A stretch of 31,452 bases of DNA from the NCBI GenBank assembly GCA_964607865.1, contig CAZSLZ010000018.1, forward strand, positions 1-31,452, read 5' to 3'. A model generated the notes under the pieces. It saw only the letters and a program-made list of their open reading frames with translations. It did no database searches and was not told the origin of the DNA. Numbering within the stretch: position 1 is the stretch's first letter; each line of letters opens with the position of its first letter. The translations under genes and the position numbers were made by a program. The stretch comes from CAZSLZ01 sp964607865 (lineage in GTDB: Bacteria > Vulcanimicrobiota > JAJTBE01 > CAZSLZ01). Below are positions 14,602-23,225 of this stretch, one piece after another.

Positions 14602-16281
14602 CTATTCTTTTATATGGGCCTGGGCATAAGACTTGGCAACCAGAGTGATTATCATTTTTACTTTCTGGCCTATACGATTTCCAGCCTGGATTACTTCGAT
14701 AAGGTTTCCCTTGTAAATACACATGCCATTTTGCAGGTTTAACCCGAAAACCTCGTCAACCTTTAATTCAAGTTCCTGGCCGGGGGCCAGCTGGACAATT
14801 TTTTCTTCAATCACCTTTTTGTTAGTTACGCTCTCAATATCAATGCGTTCAACGTGTATTACCGGATCAACCCTAAGATAAATTGGCTTGCCAAAGAGCT
14901 CTTCAAGATGTTCAAGATCTTCGCCTTCCCAGCCCAGTAAATCCATGCCTATTCGAGGATGAACTGTTACAAGAAGAGCTTCCACCTTGGTATCCTGGCC
15001 CACATTTCTAATTTCACGGCGCGCACGGATACAAATAGTTTCCTCAGATAATACCCGGCCTTTACCTCCACAATAAGGGCACTGTACTCTCAGTAACTCG
15101 TCAAGATCTTTACCTATTCGTTTTCGTGTAAGCTGAATCAAACCCAACTCGGTCATTCCTACAATGTGAGTTTTTGTCCTATCTCTTTTCAATGCCTCCT
15201 GAAGGGCATTCATAACCTTGTTTCTGTCGTCATAGCGTTCCATATCAATAAAATCAAGTATCAATATTCCTCCCAGATCCCTTAATCTAATCTGGCGGGA
15301 TATCTCACTCACAGCTTCCAAATTTGTTCTTAAAATAGTATCAGCTAAAGAATTTCTTCCAATATATTTACCAGTGTTAACATCTATGGTAGTGAGGGCT
15401 TCCGATTTGTCAATTATAAGGTAACCGCCGGATTCAAGCCAGACTTTACGGCGCAGGCATTTGTCAATCTCCGATTCAACACCATAAGCCTGGAATAAGG
15501 GTGTTTGCTCAGAATACAAATGTATCCTATCTTTAAGGTGAGGGGCAATCATGTCCACCAATTCAATAATTTTTTCCTGTTCAACAGCAGAATCGATAAG
15601 AAGCCGATCTACATTTTGAGTAAAAACATCCCTTACAATTTTATAAACCAGGGAGAGTTCAGAATGAACCAATGCCGGCGCATTTTTTTTGCCAGCTGTT
15701 TCTTGAATTTTCCTCCATAATTTCACCAGAAAATTCATATCCCGCTTCAGGTCTTCTTCATCCTTACCTTCCGCTGCGGTTCTTACAATTATGCCGTATT
15801 TTTCCGGTTTCACAGATTCCAGCAGGTTTTTTAAACGGTTGCGTTCCTCTTCGGATTCTATACGGTGGGAGACTCCCACATAATCAGCTGTGGGTACCAG
15901 AACCAGAAAACGTCCGGGTAAAGTTACCTGGGTAGTCACCCTCGCGCCCTTGGTGCCTATGGATGCTTTTACTACCTGAATCAGGGTTTCTTGTCCCACT
16001 TTAAGAATATCCTTAATAGATACCCGTTTGCGATGGCTTCTTTCCGGTTCTTCCGGCAGTTTACTGATTATGTCATCCACGCATAAAAAAGCGTTTTTTT
16101 CCATGCCTATATCAACAAAAGCAGCCTGCATGCCGGGAAGTACATTGGCAACTTTGCCCTTGTAAATTGAGCCTATGGCATGTTCCTCCCGGCCTATGAA
16201 TATTTCCATTAACTTGCCGTCTTCCATTATGGCAATTCTTTTTTCCATTTCATCAATACTTATTAGAATTTCTTTAAACAT
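14602..16281 (-). CDS. rng: ribonuclease G (RNase E/G family)
   Basis: A 559-residue single-strand-specific endoribonuclease that processes rRNA and turns over mRNA. An S1-like RNA-binding region spans about residues 35-125 (GSIYKGKVANVLPGMQAAFVD begins it). The catalytic Asp pair is D300 in TTIDVNTGK and D343 in ILDFIDMERYDD, and the Zn-link CPYCGGKG has C401 and C404. No long C-terminal degradosome scaffold is present, so it is RNase G-like rather than full RNase E. ATG with SD AGAGGT. It is the last gene of the minus-strand operon, 15 bases after the histidine kinase gene. The ribosomal protein genes rplU/rpmA that often follow in Clostridia are absent here. Confidence 0.95.
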   Translation of the reverse strand: MFKEILISIDEMEKRIAIMEDGKLMEIFIGREEHAIGSIYKGKVANVLPGMQAAFVDIGMEKNAFLCVDDIISKLPEEPERSHRKRVSIKDILKVGQETLIQVVKASIGTKGARVTTQVTLPGRFLVLVPTADYVGVSHRIESEEERNRLKNLLESVKPEKYGIIVRTAAEGKDEEDLKRDMNFLVKLWRKIQETAGKKNAPALVHSELSLVYKIVRDVFTQNVDRLLIDSAVEQEKIIELVDMIAPHLKDRIHLYSEQTPLFQAYGVESEIDKCLRRKVWLESGGYLIIDKSEALTTIDVNTGKYIGRNSLADTILRTNLEAVSEISRQIRLRDLGGILILDFIDMERYDDRNKVMNALQEALKRDRTKTHIVGMTELGLIQLTRKRIGKDLDELLRVQCPYCGGKGRVLSEETICIRARREIRNVGQDTKVEALLVTVHPRIGMDLLGWEGEDLEHLEELFGKPIYLRVDPVIHVERIDIESVTNKKVIEEKIVQLAPGQELELKVDEVFGLNLQNGMCIYKGNLIEVIQAGNRIGQKVKMIITLVAKSYAQAHIKE

Positions 16282-16296
16282 ATATCAACCTCTGTA

Positions 16297-19053
16297 TTAT
16301 TCATTTTCTTTTATTAATTTCCGTGGCGGGGTGGTTCCCGCTGGAAGCGTAAATTTAAACTCTGACCCCTTCCCTACCGTGCTTTTAACTTTTATGGCTC
16401 TGTCATGTTTTTCAAGAATTTTCTTGCATATATATAACCCCAGGCCGGTTCCTTTTTTCTCACCTTTAACCTGAGAAAACTTGCTGAAGATATTTTCAAT
16501 TTCCTCTTCGGGTATTCCCTTTCCTGTGTCAATAACTTTTATAACAACATCATCTTCATTTTTTCCTGTTACTTCAATGGTAATATTACCGTTGCCAGGG
16601 GTAAATTTAATGGCATTACTTAGAAGGTTTATAAAGACTTCGCTTAGTTTTTCATAATCGCCGTTGACTACAATATCATCACGACAATTAATTTCCAACT
16701 CCAGAGATTTGGAATTTAACATGGGGTTAAACATATTCCTTATATCTTCCAGAAGTTGTTTCAGGATAAAATCGTTCCGGTTAATCTTTAATTCCCCGGA
16801 TTCCATCCTGGTACTTTCAAGTATGTTGTTAATTAATATCTGCAGGGTTTTTGAAGAACGCAGAATTGAATCCAGAAAATTCTTCTGAGTATCTGTAGCT
16901 TCCAATTTGGGATGTTTCAATAATTCGGTATAACTCATTATTGATGCCAGTGGGCTTTTCAAGTCGTGGGTAATGGTGGCAAGGAATTCTTCCTTCATAT
17001 TTTCAATTTCCTTTTCCTGGGTTATATCCCTGAATACCATTATAGCTCCACAGATAACTTCCTCGTCACCATAAATGGGCGCTGCGGTAAGAAAAACAGG
17101 CACTTTTTTTCCTTCCTTATCTATTATAAAGACTTCTTCCATGCCTGAATCTCCGGCAATTCCTGATTTTACGGCGTTATTTATAAGGCAGGTATCTCCG
17201 CAAAGTTTATTATCAATATTCTGGCACTTCAATAGAGTTCTGCAATGAGAACCCAACACTTCTACCGGTTTATACCGTGTAATCTGTTCTGCCGATCTGT
17301 TCCATGTCAGAATCTTACCCTCGCAATCCGTAGTTAATACCCCTTCGGGGACTGTATCAATAAGCGTTTGCAACTGATTCTTTTCTGAATATAAATCATG
17401 AAGCAGGGAAACGTTTTCAAGGGTTATGCTCAGCATATTGGCAAAAATATCCAGCCATTGTAATTGTTCATGAGTCCACGTGCGGGGATGGGTGGTGAAT
17501 AGCGCCAGAGCTCCTACAATCCGATTTCTTCCCATAAGGGGGGTCCATAAAACCGACTGAAGGTTTTCTTCCTTTATAACCTTGCTATAATTGGTGAACC
17601 GGAGATCCTTATCCATATTTCGAATTTGAAAATCAGATCTTAGGAAATCCGACAAAATAACTTCGCCTTTTTTTATTTGAATATTGAAATCATCTCTTAC
17701 ATTTTGCTTTAAATTATGCAGAATGTATGGGGTCAGGGTTTTTTCCAAGGGTTTGTATTGAAAATATATTCCCTTCTCAGCCTGAAATACATAACTTGTT
17801 GTTTTTAATACCTCCTGAAGTACTTTTTCCCAAGAGGAAGATAAATCCAGGGAAGAAGTCAGGTTTTTTGAAGTTTCCCATAATGTTACTATGAAATTTA
17901 ACCGGGTATCCAGTTGCTTGTAAAGCTCGGCGTTTTTTATTGAACGGGCGGAAGCCCGGCAGATAGCTTCAATAAGCATTATTTCCTGTTCTTTTAGTTC
18001 AACCTTATTGTCATTCCAAATAGCCAGGACGCCATATACTTCATTTTTTATATATATGGGAATATAAAGAGCTGTTTTAAACTTTGCAGAATGTTTTATC
18101 CGGTCAAATCTAGGGTCGGTATCAATATCCTGAATATGCAAGGTTTTACCGGTCTGAGCTACTATGCCGGGAATGTTGATATCCGCCCTTAAACTGATTT
18201 TCATTTCTTCGGTATAGTTACCGTCACTGGCAGCAAGATAAAGTTGCGATCTCTCTGAATTATAAAGAAAAACACTTATCGCCTTAAGGTATGTAATTTC
18301 TCTGAGCTTTTCGATAGTTGTGGAAAGTATAGTGGTAAGATCAATTTCTTTGCTTAAAGTTTTATAAAAATTTAATAATAGAGATTTTTTTCTGTATTGC
18401 TTGTAGGTAGGTGATTCCTCTCCACTGGAATCTTTAAACTTGTTGAGTTCTTCATTAACCTCCTTATTTCTGGCTTCCAACATTTTGACCATGTTTTCCA
18501 GTTCTTCCCTGCGTTGCTTGAAGGAGCCTTCTCTGTCTTCCACGGTGGAACGGATGAAGTAAGCTACAATGTTATACATGGCAATCCGGACAAACATGGA
18601 ATAATTGAGGGCATCGGAAGGAGTGCGGTTAATATGCTTCATTTGAAACATGGAAACAAGAAGATCGATCATGATAATAATTGTTACCATTCCGTAAGTT
18701 TCTTTCGAGTTGAAATAGAAGCTGACGATAATTACAGGTAATAATAAAATGGGGAAAAAAGGGTTCTGGACTGATTCTGCCATCTGCCTGACCTGCCCTG
18801 AATAGACCAGTAATGCAGCAACCAGCGAGGCAAAAATGGCAATCATGCCGAAAAAAACCTGAGAATTCAGTTTAGTTCTTATCCTGGGGATAGAAAAAGT
18901 AATATTAATTATAAGCAAAAGACTCAAGGTAACATAAATGAAAATTTTAGACTTTACCGGTGTGGGAATAATTATAAATGCAATAATGGATAGAATAAAA
19001 AATATCCAGGTTATCAGAGAAATTCGACTTTTTAAAGTCTCGAAATCTTTCAT
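16297..19053 (-). CDS. multi-sensor histidine kinase (membrane, GAF-GAF-PAS)
   Basis: A 918-residue hybrid-input sensor kinase. About six membrane helices (12-168) are followed by a coiled coil (172-210), GAF1 (about 235-375), GAF2 (about 395-552), PAS (about 560-682), HisKA with phospho-acceptor His696 in ATITHDLKSP, and HATPase with N box Asn813 (LLSNAIKF), G1 DTGKGIP (842-848) and G2 GTGLGL (868-873). The PAS domain has C604, C610, C618 and C622, recalling the Cys-PAS in the chemotaxis receptor of this window. No receiver domain or response regulator gene is adjacent, so its partner lies elsewhere. ATG with an AGGT SD. It lies 18 bases downstream of the radical SAM gene and 15 bases upstream of rng. 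Confidence 0.94.
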   Translation of the reverse strand: MKDFETLKSRISLITWIFFILSIIAFIIIPTPVKSKIFIYVTLSLLLIINITFSIPRIRTKLNSQVFFGMIAIFASLVAALLVYSGQVRQMAESVQNPFFPILLLPVIIVSFYFNSKETYGMVTIIIMIDLLVSMFQMKHINRTPSDALNYSMFVRIAMYNIVAYFIRSTVEDREGSFKQRREELENMVKMLEARNKEVNEELNKFKDSSGEESPTYKQYRKKSLLLNFYKTLSKEIDLTTILSTTIEKLREITYLKAISVFLYNSERSQLYLAASDGNYTEEMKISLRADINIPGIVAQTGKTLHIQDIDTDPRFDRIKHSAKFKTALYIPIYIKNEVYGVLAIWNDNKVELKEQEIMLIEAICRASARSIKNAELYKQLDTRLNFIVTLWETSKNLTSSLDLSSSWEKVLQEVLKTTSYVFQAEKGIYFQYKPLEKTLTPYILHNLKQNVRDDFNIQIKKGEVILSDFLRSDFQIRNMDKDLRFTNYSKVIKEENLQSVLWTPLMGRNRIVGALALFTTHPRTWTHEQLQWLDIFANMLSITLENVSLLHDLYSEKNQLQTLIDTVPEGVLTTDCEGKILTWNRSAEQITRYKPVEVLGSHCRTLLKCQNIDNKLCGDTCLINNAVKSGIAGDSGMEEVFIIDKEGKKVPVFLTAAPIYGDEEVICGAIMVFRDITQEKEIENMKEEFLATITHDLKSPLASIMSYTELLKHPKLEATDTQKNFLDSILRSSKTLQILINNILESTRMESGELKINRNDFILKQLLEDIRNMFNPMLNSKSLELEINCRDDIVVNGDYEKLSEVFINLLSNAIKFTPGNGNITIEVTGKNEDDVVIKVIDTGKGIPEEEIENIFSKFSQVKGEKKGTGLGLYICKKILEKHDRAIKVKSTVGKGSEFKFTLPAGTTPPRKLIKENE

Positions 19054-19071
19054 TATAAAATTACCTTTTCG

Positions 19072-21609
19072 TTATAACTCTATCCATTCTCTGTCTTTTC
19101 TATAGAATAAAGTTTCTCGGCTGTAATTAGTAGCTTTTCCGACATCTTCACCAAACATGAGTTCCACCACTTCGCTGGGCTTGACGCTGCCAGATGGTTG
19201 AACTGATAACTCAATTAATAATGATGTTCTTTCATTTTTACGTATTGGTGTAATATCAACAATCAAGCTACGTATGTTTTTTTCTTTCTGCTTCTTTATA
19301 TAGGTAATTTTGTCTTTTTTTAAAAAATCCTTTATTAATTGCTCAATTTCCAGGAGGCTTTTGTTAAGGTTCAAAGGAAGATAAGCCCTGTAATTTGCCT
19401 TCAACCCTTTCTGAAGGGTTATTTTCTCTTCAAGCTTCAATTCACTGATACAAATCACCTGGTAATTATCTGGTAATTCCCGGTTTAATCTGTGCCTGAG
19501 TTCTGAAATGTCTGACTTTTTATATAAAATCAACTCTACAATCTCAGCTTCACTGGTGTAACCCAAAGGCAAGGGCATAAGATAAGAAAAACGAGGCCGT
19601 TTATGAAACCCCTGAGAATACGCAACCGGAACATCAGCTCTCTTCAGGGCTCTTTCCAGAGTTCTTTTGCAATCAAGATGTGATATCCATGCCAGGGGCC
19701 CATCCTTTTTCAATTTCAAAAGAACTTTCTGGCCGCGGTTATAAATGTCCGGGGAGGCTTCTGTCCTGGTTACTATTTCCGTCCCTTTTCTGGAATAAAC
19801 ATGTAAAACCCCCATGGTACTGCAGAGCCCACAATGATGACATTCATCCCGGCACTGGGAAATTGTATCTTCTTTGTATGCCCTCGTTCGTTCCTTTAAC
19901 AGAAAATAATGGGAAATACCCGGATCGATATGTTGCCAGGGCAATATCTGGTTGGTTTCAAAAGAACCGGTGTAATTTAACGGGTTTATGCTACACGCCT
20001 CAAAAGCCTTTTCCCATATGGAAAAGTTAAAATGATCACTCCAACTGTCAAACTGGGCGCCATTTTTATATGCCTCATAAATTACTGATGACAGCCTTCG
20101 ATCTCCCCTGGAAAAAATGCATTCCAACATACTTGTATATGGATCATGCCAATTCAACTGAACATTCCTGTTTCTTGATTCTTTCTTCAATATTTTTACT
20201 TTTTCCAGCAGAACATCGGCGGAATCCATAGCTTCCCACTGAAACGGGGTAAAAGGCTGAGGGACAAAATGAGAAACACTGACATTGAATTTCATTTTTG
20301 TTTCTTTTCTTCCCCATTCAACCATTCTTGCAATGCCCAGCACATCTTCCATAGTTTCTGTTGGCAAGCCAACCATATAATAAAGTTTTATTTGTTTCCA
20401 GCCCCGGCTTCTTGCCAGTTTCAAAGTGCTTATGAAGTCTTCATCTGTAATATTCTTGTTTATAACATCCCTTAAACGCTGAGTGCCAGCTTCCGGCGCA
20501 AAAGTCAAGCTGCTCTTTCTTAAACCAGGTATCATTTCCATAAGCTTGAAGGAGTAATTATCCATACGTAGCGAGGGTAAGGAAACAGATACCCCCCTGC
20601 CCTTGAATTTGCAGGAGAATCCTGTAAGCAGATCTTGAATTCGGCTATGATCTGTGCTGGATAGTGATAAAAGAGAAACTTCATCGTAACCTGTATTTTT
20701 CAAAGACTCTTCTGCCAACGCCAACAGGTTGTCTACATTTCTTTCCCTTATGGGCCTGTAAATAAAACCTGCCTGGCAGAAACGGCACCCACGGGCGCAC
20801 CCACGGAAAATCTCCAGCGCAACCCGATCATGAATGGTCTGTATATATGGAACCACCGGATCTACAGGAAAGGGAGCATTATTTAAATCTCTGACAATTC
20901 GTTTTCTTATGATTGCAGGAACACCGGTTTCCTTCGGTTTTACGCTTTCAATCCTACCGTCAGCCTTATAAATTATCTTATAAAAAGATGGAACATAAAA
21001 ACCATCTATTCCGGCCAGAGCTTTTAATAAATTGTCTTTATTACCATTGCCTTCCCGTTTCCAGCGGTTGTAGATATTTATAATTTCCACAATTGCTTCT
21101 TCGCCGTCACCGACTAAAAAACCATCAAAAAAATCAGCCACAGGTTCAGGGTTGAAAACACCGGGGCCTCCTCCGATAACCAGAGGATATTTAGCATCTC
21201 TCTGGCTTTGAAAAAGAGGGATTCCCGCCATTTCCAGCATTTTGAGTATATTTGTGTATGTAAGGGTATGCTGTAAGGTAAACCCCAATATATCAAAATT
21301 GACAATTGGGGTTTTACTTTCCAGCGAAAACAATCCCAGTTGGCGTTTTTTCATAAATTCCTGCATATCGGAATTAATGGCAAATACCCTTTCGGCGGAA
21401 GCTCCCGGGGTATTATTTATTATATGGTATAAAATCTTTAAACCAAGCCCGGATTGTGCAATTTCATATAAATCGGGATAAGCCAATACAACCGAGCAAT
21501 CATTTCTGTTAAAGGCTTTAACCGCGTTCACTTCCGAATCCAGGTAACGGGCGGGCTTTTCCACAGATATCAACTCGGGAATACTATATATCGATTGCAT
21601 ATGGCCCAC
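19072..21609 (-). CDS. fused radical SAM / DUF2344 protein (TIGR03960-TIGR03936 type)
   Basis: An 845-residue fusion. The N-terminal part (about 20-180) is B12-binding-like without an obvious DxHxxG (PLVIGGGPG..NPEP, GDGEEAI). The radical SAM core carries CARGCRFC (C271, C275, C278) and LTFAPEAGT. A four-Cys patch (C586, C590, C593, C596) may hold a second cluster. The DUF2344 domain starts near 625 (AWISHLD, YSQGFHKRPRFSYLMPLPLG). In many Clostridia the two parts are separate adjacent genes next to rng, linking the family to RNA or ribosome biology, but the reaction is not known to me. The GTG at 21609 uses an AAGGG SD inside the marR end; an ATG nine bases further is possible. Six bases separate it from marR. 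Confidence 0.9.
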   Translation of the reverse strand: MGHMQSIYSIPELISVEKPARYLDSEVNAVKAFNRNDCSVVLAYPDLYEIAQSGLGLKILYHIINNTPGASAERVFAINSDMQEFMKKRQLGLFSLESKTPIVNFDILGFTLQHTLTYTNILKMLEMAGIPLFQSQRDAKYPLVIGGGPGVFNPEPVADFFDGFLVGDGEEAIVEIINIYNRWKREGNGNKDNLLKALAGIDGFYVPSFYKIIYKADGRIESVKPKETGVPAIIRKRIVRDLNNAPFPVDPVVPYIQTIHDRVALEIFRGCARGCRFCQAGFIYRPIRERNVDNLLALAEESLKNTGYDEVSLLSLSSTDHSRIQDLLTGFSCKFKGRGVSVSLPSLRMDNYSFKLMEMIPGLRKSSLTFAPEAGTQRLRDVINKNITDEDFISTLKLARSRGWKQIKLYYMVGLPTETMEDVLGIARMVEWGRKETKMKFNVSVSHFVPQPFTPFQWEAMDSADVLLEKVKILKKESRNRNVQLNWHDPYTSMLECIFSRGDRRLSSVIYEAYKNGAQFDSWSDHFNFSIWEKAFEACSINPLNYTGSFETNQILPWQHIDPGISHYFLLKERTRAYKEDTISQCRDECHHCGLCSTMGVLHVYSRKGTEIVTRTEASPDIYNRGQKVLLKLKKDGPLAWISHLDCKRTLERALKRADVPVAYSQGFHKRPRFSYLMPLPLGYTSEAEIVELILYKKSDISELRHRLNRELPDNYQVICISELKLEEKITLQKGLKANYRAYLPLNLNKSLLEIEQLIKDFLKKDKITYIKKQKEKNIRSLIVDITPIRKNERTSLLIELSVQPSGSVKPSEVVELMFGEDVGKATNYSRETLFYRKDREWIEL

Positions 21610-21615
21610 TTGTAT

Positions 21616-22095
21616 TTATACCCTTACTGGTTTAAGGTTATCACGGGTTAATACTTTATAGCTGGTGCTGAGCCCCATTTTTCCAATTATTTTGTCCAGG
21701 GTTTTGAAGAATGAATCTTGTTCTGATTCGTCTATATCTTCGAATAATTTTGTTAAAGTAGGGCTGATAAATGTAGATATTGACTCATACTGCTCCTTGC
21801 CTTTATCGGAAAGGGAAAGTATGTTTTTTCTTCTGTCTTTGGGACTGACTTTTTTCAGAACCCAGTCTTTATCCATAAGCCTGTCAACCACACCTACCAG
21901 GGTGGAACTGTCTAACAATAAAGTTTCAGAAATGTCCGAAAGAGTCATATTCCCGGAATAAAGACAGCTTAACACATCATATTGGGGGGGAGTTAAAGAG
22001 TGCCGTTTAAAGTATTCGTTTCTTTCCGCTCTTATTGTTTTGTAGAGATTTGAGATTAATAATTCAAGCATTACAATGTTTTTTGATTCCTTCAA
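21616..22095 (-). CDS. MarR-family transcriptional regulator
   Basis: A 159-residue winged-helix repressor-type protein: helical dimerisation ends (1-35 and about 105-150), the recognition region (LTPPQYDVLSCLY, MTLSDISETLLLDSSTLVGVVDRLM) and the wing with DRRKNILSLSDKGKE. MarR dimers bind palindromes and are released by small phenolic or redox ligands, or by Cys oxidation; here only one Cys (in LSCLY) is visible. TTG start with AAGGAG (complement of 22102-22107) six bases upstream. First gene of the operon with the radical SAM protein, histidine kinase and rng. A perfect promoter and an overlapping palindrome upstream suggest autoregulation of the whole unit. Confidence 0.92.
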   Translation of the reverse strand: MKESKNIVMLELLISNLYKTIRAERNEYFKRHSLTPPQYDVLSCLYSGNMTLSDISETLLLDSSTLVGVVDRLMDKDWVLKKVSPKDRRKNILSLSDKGKEQYESISTFISPTLTKLFEDIDESEQDSFFKTLDKIIGKMGLSTSYKVLTRDNLKPVRV

Positions 22096-22121
22096 TTTAT
22101 GCTCCTTTCAATATGCATGAT

Positions 22122-22149
22122 TTGATTTTTTTGGAAAATAGGTTATAAT
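22122..22149 (+). promoter_or_regulatory. promoter of the small four-Cys gene
   Basis: TTGATT (22122-22127), 16 bases, TATAAT (22144-22149). Transcription would start near 22156 and run right through the opposing marR promoter. Confidence 0.55.
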
Positions 22150-22157
22150 ATTTTTAT

Positions 22158-22176
22158 TAATACCCGTTTTGTATTA
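22158..22176. promoter_or_regulatory. candidate MarR operator
   Basis: TAATAC (22158-22163) and GTATTA (22171-22176), perfect inverted half-sites with 7 bases between them, overlapping the marR -10 box and the likely start sites of both promoters. Confidence 0.4.
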
Positions 22177-22201
22177 TAGTTATTTTTTTCACAACTGTCA
22201 A
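22173..22201 (-). promoter_or_regulatory. consensus sigma-70/A promoter of the marR operon
   Basis: On the minus strand TTGACA (complement of 22196-22201), a 17-base spacer and TATAAT (complement of 22173-22178): perfect at both boxes. Confidence 0.85.
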
Positions 22202-22218
22202 TCGGTAAAGGTGATATT

Positions 22219-22449
22219 ATGCCAATTAAATTTAACGCGTTCAGGGGCATCTGTGCCACCTGTAAACATCTGCAAGCTGTCGAAAAAGGCAGGGAGTTCG
22301 ATAAAATTGTGGATACCGAGTTCACTACCTTCAGCTGCAATATACTGGGCTGGAAAAAAAAGGAGTTTTATCTGATGGCCGGCAATGATTCCATTAACCA
22401 TCAAAAGAAACAGGAATGCCAATACTGGGAGGAATGGCACGGAGAATAA
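22219..22449 (+). CDS. small four-Cys protein of unknown function
   Basis: A 76-residue soluble protein with Cys at 12, 15, 40 and 67 (ICATCKHL, FSCNILGW, QECQYWEEW). The CxxC plus two spaced Cys suggests a Zn, or less likely Fe-S, site. I do not recognise a named family. ATG with SD AAAGGTGAT about seven bases upstream, a good promoter (22122-22149) and a possible terminator (22461-22485) support a real gene. It diverges from marR and shares its control region, so it may be regulated by it. Codon use looks like its neighbours. Antisense frames in the same place lack such support. Confidence 0.7.
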   Translation: MPIKFNAFRGICATCKHLQAVEKGREFDKIVDTEFTTFSCNILGWKKKEFYLMAGNDSINHQKKQECQYWEEWHGE

Positions 22450-22460
22450 TCCCGAAAAAT

Positions 22461-22485
22461 AAATAGGACCTTAACGGCCCTATTT
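22461..22485 (+). terminator. possible terminator of the small four-Cys gene
   Basis: AAATAGG (22461-22467) pairs with CCTATTT (22479-22485), extended inside by CC/GG with one mismatch. Weak T run. It lies between this gene and the convergent XRE gene, so may serve both. Confidence 0.4.
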
Positions 22486-22500
22486 CTACTTCGAAATAAC

Positions 22501-22899
22501 TTATTCAGCTTGACCTTTCTGTAATACCTGCAGATAAGCAGTAATCATCTGAGCCACCTTCTTCTGTTCTTCAGAAGGGAAAGTTCTGATTTCCCTGATA
22601 GCTCTTTTTAACTCCTCATCCATATCTCTGTCATCCTTATAACGCTCTAACCTCTCCAAAAACTCGGTTACAGGTACTTTCTGAGGTGCATAACCAGCAG
22701 TCAAGAGACATTCGTCAATATCGCATTCTAATGCTCTTGCCAACCTGACAACCTTATCTTTTCTGGGTACAAAGCCGTCTCTTTCGATAAGGGTGAGGTA
22801 ACTAGGATCGACTTTAGCCATTTCTGCCAATTTTCTTCTGGTTAAGTGCTTGCCTTTTCGTTTTTCTTTTACGTAGTTAGCCCATAGTAAATTCTTCAC
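22501..22899 (-). CDS. XRE-family helix-turn-helix regulator
   Basis: A DNA-binding protein of about 132 residues. HTH region: KRKGKHLTRRKLAEMAKVD, then PSYLTLIERDGFVPRKDKVVRLARALECD. The rest is a charged helical C-terminal region (about 75-132) likely for dimerisation. The frame stays open to an ATG at 22956, but that codon overlaps a TATAAT box (complement of 22955-22960), so it would not be within the transcript. GTG at 22899 has a strong SD GGAGGT (complement of 22910-22915) ten bases upstream and is chosen. A palindrome (22962-22977) immediately upstream of the -10 box suggests autoregulation. Target genes are unknown. Confidence 0.85.
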   Translation of the reverse strand: MKNLLWANYVKEKRKGKHLTRRKLAEMAKVDPSYLTLIERDGFVPRKDKVVRLARALECDIDECLLTAGYAPQKVPVTEFLERLERYKDDRDMDEELKRAIREIRTFPSEEQKKVAQMITAYLQVLQKGQAE

Positions 22900-22909
22900 A
22901 GAATATATT

Positions 22910-22915
22910 ACCTCC
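22910..22915 (-). promoter_or_regulatory. SD that fixes the XRE start
   Basis: GGAGGT on the minus strand, ten bases before the GTG at 22899. The only strong SD in this frame. Confidence 0.7.
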
Positions 22916-22954
22916 CATCGATTTTCTAAATTTACTACCTGATCTTTCAGCATC

Positions 22955-22977
22955 ATTATAGTGTAAAATACTTTACA
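22955..22977 (-). promoter_or_regulatory. -10 box and palindromic operator of the XRE gene
   Basis: TATAAT (complement of 22955-22960) directly follows the inverted repeat TGTAAA-N4-TTTACA (22962-22977). No good -35 box is visible, so activation or an unusual -35 is possible. A half-site TGTAAAGTA recurs at 23164-23172. Confidence 0.5.
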
Positions 22978-23225
22978 ATAATTGATTGCCTGGATAAAAA
23001 ATCATTTTTGTCAAACCTTTTATATCTTCTTGACCTGTCTTATTCAATTAACTATTATTTCATTTATCTCTTTTTATTTCTGAAAAAAACAGGAAAATAT
23101 TTCAGGATTTTTTTATTTCGTGGAAATAGTTATAACTCCTCTTTCTTAAAAGAATATTTTTTGTGTAAAGTAATTCAGCGTTTTTTCCGAATAAAGCTAA
23201 TTCCAATGCAAAAATATCCCAATAA
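22978..23225. other. AT-rich spacer between the XRE and TPR genes
   Basis: About 250 bases, very AT-rich, both flanking genes on the minus strand. One extra TGTAAAGTA half-site is seen. No clear terminator for the TPR gene or other gene was found. Confidence 0.5.

Noticed and set aside
22143..22440. Minus-strand frames of 65-80 codons over the four-Cys gene
   Set aside because: They overlap the promoter region or the better-supported plus-strand gene and lack SD support.
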